DNA of 23,764 nt from a virus. Shown one piece after another: positions 19,310-23,764 of this stretch; the stretch's first letter is position 1, and every line of letters starts with the position of its first letter. The notes beneath the pieces were generated by a model. It was not told the DNA's origin and made no database searches. It was given only the letters and a program-made list of their open reading frames with translations. The translations under genes were made by a program, and so were the position numbers. The stretch lies in the IMG/VR virus record IMGVR_UViG_3300045996_002109, positions 1-23,764 of that record; one strand, written 5' to 3'.

Positions 19310-19528
19310 TCACCGTGAACGTGACTGCAGCTCACCTAGCAGCGCGGCAGATCGGAGCTGCATCAGCCGATGCAGCCGTTCCCAAACACCGCGCGGGACC
19401 GGCATGCGATCGGCCGCCCAGCGGCGTACGGTCCGCTCGTTCACGTCGAGCAGACGCGCAAGCGCTTGCATCCAGAGCGGCCCGCATAGGGCCGCCCCAG
19501 TTGCGCAAAGTAATTCACCGTCACTCAT
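19310..19528 (-). CDS. Small HTH regulator, paralogue of the one at 13629
   Basis: The product is 72 aa. The HTH LCGPLWMQALARLLDVNERT and VRRWAADRMPVPRGVWERL follows the same GxxWxxxLARxLxVxxRTxRRWxxxxxPVPxxVW pattern as the 13629-13877 product. The ATG overlaps the upstream stop (ATGA). It may read the palindromes in the array directly downstream. Confidence 0.75.
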   Translation of the reverse strand: MSDGELLCATGAALCGPLWMQALARLLDVNERTVRRWAADRMPVPRGVWERLHRLMQLRSAALLGELQSRSR

Positions 19529-19965
19529 GCGAGGTACAATAGGCCATCGTCGCCCGCGTATAGGTCGACATTGCGATGACGGCAGGCCTTGCTAAGAGCC
19601 TCGCCAACGTCGCCCAGGCCGCTATCCCAAAAACCCGTGCCATGACCGTTGCGCGTGTACCAGAAATCACGGCCTGCAGCGGCAGCATCGTACGGGCCGC
19701 AACGGCCCGCTAGCGTGGTCGCGGCAAGCTCATACGCCTTGGCCAGCAATGCCGATTGCTCGGCCTGGAACCGCGCGCAATCGGCCATGATGGCCGCCAG
19801 CGTGCAAGGTGCCAGATCACTGACCGTGGCGTGTTCCAGCTCGGGATTATCGCCATGACAGTCAGTGAAAAATATTGCCTCTACATAGCCTTGCGTAAAG
19901 GCGTCTAGGGTGGCGAATGTGCGCGACCCCTCAGGGCCGCCAGTGTCCAGAATAAATTCAGGCAT
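19525..19965 (-). CDS. Conserved-looking phage protein (146 aa)
   Basis: GAGGTG lies 3 nt before the ATG at 19965. Helical middle (CTLAAIMADCARFQAEQSAL), then an aromatic/Gly segment RDFWYTRNGHGTGFWDSGLG and a C-terminal VDLYAGDDGLLYL. I recall similar FW.TRNGHG.GFWDR.. segments in phage and plasmid proteins with no known role. It follows structured leader 1. Seven residues are Cys or His in the N-terminal half, but no clear metal site. Confidence 0.7.
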   Translation of the reverse strand: MPEFILDTGGPEGSRTFATLDAFTQGYVEAIFFTDCHGDNPELEHATVSDLAPCTLAAIMADCARFQAEQSALLAKAYELAATTLAGRCGPYDAAAAGRDFWYTRNGHGTGFWDSGLGDVGEALSKACRHRNVDLYAGDDGLLYLA

Positions 19966-19981
19966 GTCACCTCACATAGCC

Positions 19982-20041
19982 GGGCATGATTGCCCCTGCA
20001 ACGCCTTAGGCCCGCGTACGGGTTTCAAACCGTAGCGGGCC
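19982..20041 (-). promoter_or_regulatory. Structured leader 1
   Basis: On plus coordinates: GGGC-N6-GCCC mini-hairpin (19982-19995), CTGCAACGCCTTA (19996-20008), then a 33-nt hairpin (20009-20041) of 7 bp, one bulged base, 5 bp and an 8-nt loop. As minus-strand RNA the hairpin comes first, ending 43 nt before the ATG at 19965. The arm sequence GTAGCGGGCCTA also occurs a second time at 20052-20063, so an alternative pairing is possible. Leader 2 has the same design. Confidence 0.7.
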
Positions 20042-20060
20042 TATTGTTTGCGTAGCGGGC

Positions 20061-20330
20061 CTAATAGCGGCGCGTTTGGCTGCTATAGGGGCCTGGAATG
20101 CTTTGGCCTAGTGGCCACGTGCACCCCGTCGAATAGCAGTGATTGCGGTCCCCGATGTGGCCAGCCTCACCTGGAAATAGCGTGTTTTCGTACCATTCCA
20201 GATCACTGGCATACTGTGGCGCGTAGTATGTGCCATCGTCGCGCCGCACGCGCGCCCAGGCTGGCACATGGTCCATAGTGTAGCGGTGCACATACTGGCT
20301 GCAGGCCTGTCGAAATGTTGGGCGCGTCAT
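20061..20330 (-). CDS. Small phage protein (89 aa)
   Basis: MTRPTFRQACSQYVHRYTMD..., helical at first, then aromatic-rich (DDGTYYAPQYASDLEWYENT) and ending in a Cys-containing loop (NHCYSTGCTWPLG). It starts 3 nt after the upstream stop. Its TAG lies in the repeated GTAGCGGGCCTA element. No family recognised. Confidence 0.65.
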   Translation of the reverse strand: MTRPTFRQACSQYVHRYTMDHVPAWARVRRDDGTYYAPQYASDLEWYENTLFPGEAGHIGDRNHCYSTGCTWPLGQSIPGPYSSQTRRY

Positions 20331-20333
20331 GGC

Positions 20334-20645
20334 CTAGCACTCCTCCTCTGCCGATTGCGTAAGGTATTCCTCTTCGGTCAGGCCCGAAAAGAAAAGATAT
20401 TCCCCGTTGCCGATGTCCAGATTGAAATGCGCAGAGCTGGAACCGTGGCGCGCGATGAAGCGCCACAAGCGACGGATTTTCACATCATCGAAACGGCATG
20501 CTGGCGCATCCAGCATGCGCAAGTATTCGCGGATGGTGGCGGCCAGATCGGCACGGGTTGCCATCTCATGGGCGCCGAAGTGTGAGTTAGGCATATATCC
20601 CGGCATGCCGCTGTAAATGGCGTAGCGGGCGACGTTGCGTGACAT
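20334..20645 (-). CDS. Small phage protein (103 aa)
   Basis: MSRNVARYAIYSGMPGYMPN... begins with a Gly/Tyr/Pro-rich part, then helices (ATRADLAATIREYLRMLDAP), then FDDVKIRRLWRFIARHG and a beta end (EYLFFSGLTEEEYL). It follows structured leader 2 and is coupled to the gene at 20061-20330. No family recognised. Confidence 0.65.
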   Translation of the reverse strand: MSRNVARYAIYSGMPGYMPNSHFGAHEMATRADLAATIREYLRMLDAPACRFDDVKIRRLWRFIARHGSSSAHFNLDIGNGEYLFFSGLTEEEYLTQSAEEEC

Positions 20646-20666
20646 AGGGTCATTTCCCTTTCTAGG

Positions 20667-20728
20667 TGGCGTGATTGCCAGCCTGCAACGCCTTAGGGCC
20701 GCTACGCGTCTTTAACCGCGTGCGGCCC
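20667..20728 (-). promoter_or_regulatory. Structured leader 2
   Basis: On plus coordinates: TGGC-N6-GCCA mini-hairpin (20667-20680), CTGCAACGCCTTA (20683-20695, identical to leader 1) and a 33-nt hairpin (20696-20728): arms GGGCCGC/GCGGCCC, bulged T, ACGCG/CGCGT, loop TCTTTAAC. Leader 1 uses GGCCCGC/GCGGGCC, bulged G and TACGG/CCGTA, so most pairs differ while pairing is kept. The hairpin ends 50 nt before the ATG at 20645. Confidence 0.7.
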
Positions 20729-20747
20729 TGTCGGGATGGTGGCTGCC

Positions 20748-20807
20748 CTACCTAGACGTTAGCAAGGCAAAGGAGAGTGCCAAAACGATGATTGTGCCCC
20801 AGATCAT
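20748..20807 (-). CDS. 19-residue hydrophobic peptide
   Basis: ATG at 20807 overlaps the stop of the gene upstream (ATGA). The peptide MIWGTIIVLALSFALLTSR is one membrane-spanning stretch with a basic end. So short a frame could arise by chance, but the coupling and the small membrane proteins upstream make it credible. Confidence 0.4.
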   Translation of the reverse strand: MIWGTIIVLALSFALLTSR

Positions 20808-20926
20808 TTGCGTCGCCTCTTCGGTCTAGCGTTGTATCTGTCGATTGCGTAGCAGCCTGCCAGTATGGCCGCGAACACTGGCGACAGCATGGCCGCCAGC
20901 ATGATGGCCTCAGTTAGAGCGAACAT
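20804..20926 (-). CDS. 40-residue single-pass membrane protein
   Basis: ATG at 20926 is 2 nt after the upstream stop. MFALTEAIMLAAMLSPVFAA plus ILAGC is a membrane helix, followed by a very basic tail (DRYNARPKRRRK) that should stay in the cytoplasm. Second of three consecutive small membrane genes. Confidence 0.55.
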   Translation of the reverse strand: MFALTEAIMLAAMLSPVFAAILAGCYAIDRYNARPKRRRK

Positions 20927-20928
20927 GG

Positions 20929-21159
20929 TTACAGCGGCGGGTTGCGGTCAGTACGATACGCAATGCGCAGACGCATTGCCGCGTATTCATCGCCGCGCGT
21001 GAAATAGCCGGGCCGCTCTTTCAGCATCACCCTGGCGAAACCGGCCCGCGTGCGGGCCTTTTTGCCTTCAAAGTCTTTGCGGCAGCCTGTCGAATGCTCC
21101 CACATAACGTGCATCATGATCACAACGGAAATGGCCTCAACGGCAGCAACTGGCAACAT
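20929..21159 (-). CDS. Small membrane-anchored protein (76 aa)
   Basis: GGAG lies 6 nt before the ATG at 21159. Hydrophobic N-terminus MLPVAAVEAISVVIMMHVMW (one membrane helix), then a basic cytoplasmic part (KDFEGKKARTRAGFARVM, RLRIAYRTDR). First gene of the minus-strand unit controlled from the divergent gap 21160-21363. Function unknown. Confidence 0.65.
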   Translation of the reverse strand: MLPVAAVEAISVVIMMHVMWEHSTGCRKDFEGKKARTRAGFARVMLKERPGYFTRGDEYAAMRLRIAYRTDRNPPL

Positions 21160-21191
21160 TTCAACTCCTATGCCGGGCCTAATTGCCCAAT

Positions 21192-21207
21192 GCCACACAT
21201 ATATGGC
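21192..21207. promoter_or_regulatory. 16-mer operator at the divergent accessory promoters (left)
   Basis: GCCACACATATATGGC, extended to AATGCCA/TGGCATT arms (21189-21210). On the minus strand it covers the -10 position of a TTGCAA-N17 promoter for the small membrane-protein unit. Member of the GCCAYA-N4-TRTGGC family. Confidence 0.6.
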
Positions 21208-21283
21208 ATTGCCGTTTGACCGTTGCAAGCGAATTGCCGCTAAGTATTTAAGAAAACATTAGGGAATTTTCGGGATATGGGCT

Positions 21284-21319
21284 TGCCATACAATGATGGC
21301 ATGCCATATAACCATGGCA
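21284..21319. promoter_or_regulatory. Tandem 16-mer operators and promoter of the rightward accessory unit
   Basis: GCCATACAATGATGGC (21285-21300) and GCCATATAACCATGGC (21303-21318) abut with centres 18 bp apart; each has one arm mismatch. TACAAT at 21289-21294, a good -10, lies inside the first site. A GGGGC/GCCCC mini-hairpin (21321-21335) and GGAGG follow before the gene at 21364. Confidence 0.65.
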
Positions 21320-21363
21320 CGGGGCATTCCGCCCCAATGACAGGGCATAGGAGGCCCTACACA

Positions 21364-21573
21364 ATGACCAAGTCAGTCAACCTGCAGCATCGGCATTTTG
21401 TGTTGATTGCTGAAACCATCGCGGCTCTGCCCGATACCTGCAATCGTTCCGTTGTGGCGATTGCCTTTGCTGACAAGCTCGCCAGCACTAACCCGCGCTT
21501 TGACCGTGGCCGCTTCCTGGCGTGCGCCATGGGGCAGCCTTCCACGGGCCGTGATTGCACGGGGGAGCGCTAG
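21364..21573 (+). CDS. Small conserved-looking phage protein (69 aa)
   Basis: The ATG at 21364 has GGAGG 9 nt upstream; earlier in-frame codons fall in the operators. MTKSVNLQHRHFVLIAETIA... then FADKLASTNPRFDRGRFLAC, a pattern (FAxxLAxTNPxFDxxRFxxAC) I recall from many small phage and plasmid proteins of unknown role. First of three plus-strand accessory genes. Confidence 0.7.
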   Translation: MTKSVNLQHRHFVLIAETIAALPDTCNRSVVAIAFADKLASTNPRFDRGRFLACAMGQPSTGRDCTGER

Positions 21574-21576
21574 ACC

Positions 21577-22071
21577 ATGGCAAAGCATTGGAGCCCGATG
21601 GCCAACAATGGCCAAGGCGCGTGGGAGCGGCAGGCCGCTACCGCGACCCTGCAGAGCTTGCGCCAGCCTGCCAAGTATTGGGTAGTCAGTGACGCGCAAC
21701 TGAAGCGCGATCTGGCAGGCCGTACCTTGCGCGATGTGTACCGCGACAATCGCGCGGGCCGTGGCGCCGCATCGGTCAAGTATGTGCCGCGCTATGACAG
21801 CCAATATGTGCAACTGTCATCTGGCGGCCTCTATGGTCGCCCGCAATTCGGCCCTGGCAGTGACGGCGGCCTTTTCGGCCCGCGCAAGCTCACCCTACGG
21901 GATGAGTATTTGGCAGAGTGTGCCGCGCGCGGTCATACTCCACACCCCGCGAGCTTAGACCCTGATCATCCGCGCAACTGTCACCGCGAAAAGGCGCCCA
22001 GGCGAGATATTGCCTTTGTGCATTCCGTTCCCACCCCTGCAACTGACTGGCCGATGAAAGAGGCAGCCTGA
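21577..22071 (+). CDS. Basic protein of unknown function (164 aa)
   Basis: It starts 3 nt after the previous stop, with GGGGGAG upstream. A helical, Gln/Arg-rich N-terminus (QAATATLQSLRQPAKYW) is followed by a Gly/Tyr-rich stretch (YDSQYVQLSSGGLYGRPQFG) and a C-terminal part with several His and one Cys (ARGHTPHPAS, PRNCHREKAP). No family recognised. Confidence 0.65.
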   Translation: MAKHWSPMANNGQGAWERQAATATLQSLRQPAKYWVVSDAQLKRDLAGRTLRDVYRDNRAGRGAASVKYVPRYDSQYVQLSSGGLYGRPQFGPGSDGGLFGPRKLTLRDEYLAECAARGHTPHPASLDPDHPRNCHREKAPRRDIAFVHSVPTPATDWPMKEAA

Positions 22072-22073
22072 TC

Positions 22074-22643
22074 ATGGTCACGCAAGCTATCCACGTTCGT
22101 TTCGCCGGCCCTACTGATTTCAGAGGCTCGCGCTACATCGCCAAGTGTCAGGCAGGCCGCAAAGTGTGGCACTCTGACCACGCGCTAAACCCGTCACAGA
22201 ATGCACGCAAGGCCGCCGAGGCCTTGCGCGATCACCTGCAATGGAACACCGCGCGCCATGGCGACATGGCAGGCGGTGCAATGCCTGATGGTTCCTACGT
22301 TTTCGTTTTCGTGGAACGGTCAGAGCTTGGCGCGGCCCTGGCCGATCTGGTCGACAAGGCGACCACGGTTAGCGCTCGCTGGTCTAGCGGTGATCTGGCT
22401 GGGGCCGTTCGCGAGCTGGACAAGGCCGCCGAGAATGGCGCCGCTGCCCTGGTCGCGGCGCGCGTGAAAGGTGATCTAGTCGACCGTTGCCTAGCCAGTG
22501 TGGCGCGCATGCTGCCTTGGCTTGGCAAGATGATTGCCGATGGTGGTCACCTGCAGGCCGTCCTGCCAAACGATGCAGAGGCCGCCATGCGGCAAGCCCA
22601 GGCTCTACTAGATGACGCCAGATCACGCGGTTATCTGCCATAA
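22074..22643 (+). CDS. Two-domain accessory protein (189 aa)
   Basis: Residues 1-75 are a beta/alpha domain (AIHVRFAGPTDFRGSRYIAK, then WHSDHALNPSQNARKAAEAL) of a type I recall from mobile elements (GPT..RGSR..A..QAG...DHAL), followed by YVFVFVE. Residues 80-189 are helical (LADLVDKATTVSARW, AVRELDKAAENGAAALVAAR). The last codons and stop lie inside a 16-mer operator-like palindrome and the terminator. Confidence 0.65.
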   Translation: MVTQAIHVRFAGPTDFRGSRYIAKCQAGRKVWHSDHALNPSQNARKAAEALRDHLQWNTARHGDMAGGAMPDGSYVFVFVERSELGAALADLVDKATTVSARWSSGDLAGAVRELDKAAENGAAALVAARVKGDLVDRCLASVARMLPWLGKMIADGGHLQAVLPNDAEAAMRQAQALLDDARSRGYLP

Positions 22644-22668
22644 CCCTATGGCGTGATCAGGTTTTTTT
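22621..22668 (+). terminator. Terminator of the accessory unit, overlapping a palindrome
   Basis: GATCACGC (22621-22628) pairs with GCGTGATC (22651-22658), enclosing GGTTAT/ATAACC; AGG and seven T follow (22662-22668). The 16-mer GCCATAACCCTATGGC (22637-22652) sits inside it, so a bound regulator and the terminator would compete for the same DNA. Confidence 0.8.
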
Positions 22669-22696
22669 ATACGGGCCGCCAGTGTGCGGCCCGTAT
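22669..22696 (+). terminator. Second strong hairpin
   Basis: ATACGGGCCGC (22669-22679) pairs perfectly with GCGGCCCGTAT (22686-22696) across 6 nt; GCCTTTT follows. It may back up the first terminator. The GGCCCGTAT arm is also complementary to ATACGGGCC at 22930-22938. Confidence 0.65.
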
Positions 22697-23037
22697 GCCT
22701 TTTGGGGTATCGCCTGCCATAATCGTATGGCTGCCTGAACGGTGATAGTACACAAAACGGAATTGACGCGAAATTTTCGTTCGTGCACTCTTTCTTTCCT
22801 GGCCGCGATAGGGTGCCACAGCGGCCAGCAACCTTGCACCTCCACAAAGCCCACAAGCGAGCGTAGCGCCAAGCGAAGCGAGCGCTTGGGATGGTGCAGC
22901 CATAAGCGACACTGTCGATTATAGAGAGAATACGGGCCTACGCTCGCGCTTCGGCCCTGAAAGCCCATCCCATGCGCACGGCGGCCCCTCAGGCCTGGCT
23001 AATGGTCACCGCTAGTAACTAGGGCACAAATTATTAG
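22697..23037. other. Non-coding or small-ORF regulatory region before terminase
   Basis: No clear gene. It holds the palindromes GCCATAATCGTATGGC (22716-22731) and CGACACTGTCG (22907-22917), the latter beside a TATAAT on the minus strand (22918-22923), and a CCAAGCG/CGCTTGG hairpin near 22870-22890. Three overlapping minus-strand frames (for example the one with FRVNSVLCTITVQAAIRLWQ) have a composition I associate, from memory only, with the overlapping Ash/Icd-like frames of P4-type immunity regions. Not called as genes. Confidence 0.4.
22716..22731. promoter_or_regulatory. 16-mer palindrome GCCATAATCGTATGGC
   Basis: Perfect 6-4-6 arms, same family as the sites at 9230, 13479, 21192, 21285, 21303 and 22637. 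It lies 79 bp from the copy inside the terminator. Confidence 0.6.
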
Positions 23038-23068
23038 TTGATTGCATTACGCACCATCGTATGGTGCG
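23038..23068 (+). promoter_or_regulatory. Terminase promoter with overlapping palindrome
   Basis: TTGATT (23038-23043), a 16-bp spacer and TATGGT (23060-23065) form a plausible promoter. CGCACCAT (23050-23057) and ATGGTGCG (23061-23068) are perfect 8-base arms around CGT and cover the -10, so a bound protein would block transcription of the terminase gene. Confidence 0.55.
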
Positions 23069-23101
23069 GGCCTGTCACAGTACGGGATGCGTAATTGTCC
23101 C

Positions 23102-23557
23102 ATGGCCAAAGCCACCAAGCCCAAGCCCAATGGCCTATCGCTCAAACAATCGCGGTTCGCGCGTGAATACGCGCGCCATGGCAATGGCACCAAGGCTGCC
23201 AAGGTTGCCGGCTATCGTGGGAGCGATGTCGCCTTAGGCGTCATGGCGCATGACAACCTAAGGAAGCCTAAGGTTGCATCTGCAATTGATCAGGAATTGA
23301 AAGCGATTGAGCGGGATTTCTCGCCCGATAGGGTGCGGCGTCGGCTCGACAGCATCAGCCACGCGGCGGAACGCGATGGTCAGTACGGGCCTGCAGTCAG
23401 AGCCGAGGAATTGCTAGGCAAGGCCGCTGGGATGTGGATTGACCAGAGCCTGCAGTTGACTGGCGTTCTCTCTGACAGTCACGTTGCTGCCCTGGTCGCA
23501 GGTGCAAAGCAGCGCCAATTGCAACCCGTCGACAATCGGGATAGCGACGATGACTAG
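23102..23557 (+). CDS. terS: Terminase small subunit
   Basis: The product is 151 aa from ATG 23102 (weak ribosome site). Residues about 11-60 match the Terminase_2 family: LSLKQSRFAREYARHGNGTK, AAKVAGYRGSDVALGVMAHD, then NLRKPKVASAIDQEL, the DNA-recognising HTH. The rest is helical (about 75-125, oligomerisation) with an acidic tail (DNRDSDDD). It selects phage DNA for packaging and loads the large subunit, which is not in the window. It marks the start of the packaging genes, or of a packaging-hijack module. Confidence 0.85.
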   Translation: MAKATKPKPNGLSLKQSRFAREYARHGNGTKAAKVAGYRGSDVALGVMAHDNLRKPKVASAIDQELKAIERDFSPDRVRRRLDSISHAAERDGQYGPAVRAEELLGKAAGMWIDQSLQLTGVLSDSHVAALVAGAKQRQLQPVDNRDSDDD

Positions 23558-23558
23558 G

Positions 23559-23579
23559 TTGCACCCCGATTGCACCCCG
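23559..23579. repeat. Direct repeat TTGCACCCCG x2 after terS
   Basis: Two copies (23559-23568 and 23570-23579), 11 bp apart, about one helical turn, directly after the terS stop. Position and phasing would suit a terminase recognition (pac/cos) element, but nothing proves it. Confidence 0.35.
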
Positions 23580-23632
23580 CTACTGCGACAGAACGCACAT
23601 ATCTATGGCGTATGGATGTGGCTAGAAACCAC

Positions 23633-23647
23633 GTACGCATTGCGTAG
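23633..23647. promoter_or_regulatory. 15-mer operator copy near the right end
   Basis: GTACGCATTGCGTAG differs from operator O2 only in the first base; TACGCATTGCGTA is a perfect 13-bp palindrome. It ends 9 nt before the ATG at 23657. Confidence 0.6.
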
Positions 23648-23656
23648 GGCAATGTC

Positions 23657-23764
23657 ATGAGGAAAGGAGGCAAGCAACACGCTGGAGACGCTGGACGCAT
23701 AGCGCAAGGCCTGGACGTGATCACGCGCGAGCGTAGGGCAGAGGCCGAAGGCGACGCGCTAGAG
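23657..23764 (+). CDS. Start of an unidentified gene (partial at the window edge)
   Basis: From ATG 23657 the frame is open for 36 codons to the edge (MRKGGKQHAGDAGRIAQGLD...), basic then helical and acidic. It is not the start of a recognisable large terminase. The ribosome site is weak. The frame would continue without a break into frame 1 of the left edge. Confidence 0.4.
   Translation, partial: MRKGGKQHAGDAGRIAQGLDVITRERRAEAEGDALE

Noticed and set aside
19212-19595. 127-aa plus-strand frame beginning with DV/NV repeats
   Set aside because: The repeats are the hexamer array in translation; the remainder is antisense to an HTH gene.
20956-20970. ATACGCAATGCGCAG as another 15-mer operator
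   Set aside because: Two mismatches and located inside the coding end of a gene; likely chance or weak.
1-23764. CRISPR array or tRNA genes
   Set aside because: No regularly spaced identical repeats with unique spacers, and no cloverleaf recognised by eye; a tRNAscan run would be needed to exclude tRNAs fully.

Overview
The window reads as the non-structural part of a temperate tailed-phage genome (or prophage) from a high-GC bacterium, probably a proteobacterium. It is almost fully coding, with many 1-nt and 4-nt start/stop overlaps (ATGA, GTGA, TAATG). It carries a tyrosine integrase with an excisionase-like gene, a lambda-type divergent repressor/Cro pair, a leftward recombination operon, a rightward replication operon and, at the far right, a terminase small subunit. 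No large terminase, portal, capsid, tail or lysis gene is visible, so the structural genes must lie outside, or the element borrows them. The host class cannot be fixed from sequence alone.

Layout. 1-1465 (+): end of an upstream gene, a terminator, then five tightly overlapping small genes beginning with a DNA-binding protein. 1446-1822 (-): two small genes. 1823-2129: integrase control region. 2130-3529 (+): integrase and a basic protein, meeting tail to tail a 15-gene minus-strand operon (8589 down to 3526) with a RecB-type PD-(D/E)XK nuclease, an OB-fold/SSB-like protein, a NinB-family protein, winged-helix proteins and the excisionase-like protein. 8590-9449: immunity region with operators and the repressor. 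9450-12850 (+): Cro, a DnaA-domain-IV protein, a VRR-NUC nuclease, and a primase/helicase split between two reading frames, plus two small genes. 12847-13278 (-): an isolated SLOG-family gene. 13629-14011 (+): HTH protein plus a 44-residue membrane protein behind an operator and a leader hairpin. 14097-21159 (-): a long series of mostly unrecognised small genes, including two signal-peptide proteins, a DUF6197 protein and a cluster of tiny membrane proteins. 21364-22643 (+): three accessory genes. 23102-23557 (+): terminase small subunit.

The strongest unexplained signals are non-coding. Two palindrome families recur at promoters: a 15-mer CTACG-N5-CGTAG (five sites) and a 16-mer GCCAYA-N4-TRTGGC (seven sites); both meet between repressor and cro. 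Two minus-strand leaders carry a 33-nt hairpin of identical architecture (7 bp, 1-nt bulge, 5 bp, 8-nt loop) with compensatory base changes next to 13 identical bases, which is good evidence for a structured regulatory RNA. A near-perfect chromosomal parS-like site sits at 16078-16093. A 79-nt nested inverted repeat lies at 17274-17352, and a degenerate hexamer array at 19131-19288. The zinc domain and the Toprim-helicase of the primase are in different frames.

Working model (inference): repressor and Cro act at the two palindrome families to switch between lysogeny and the leftward recombination and rightward replication operons, and the same sites are reused at accessory promoters and near the terminase gene. 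From about 19.5 kb rightward GATC becomes much rarer and the gene style changes, suggesting a separately acquired module.
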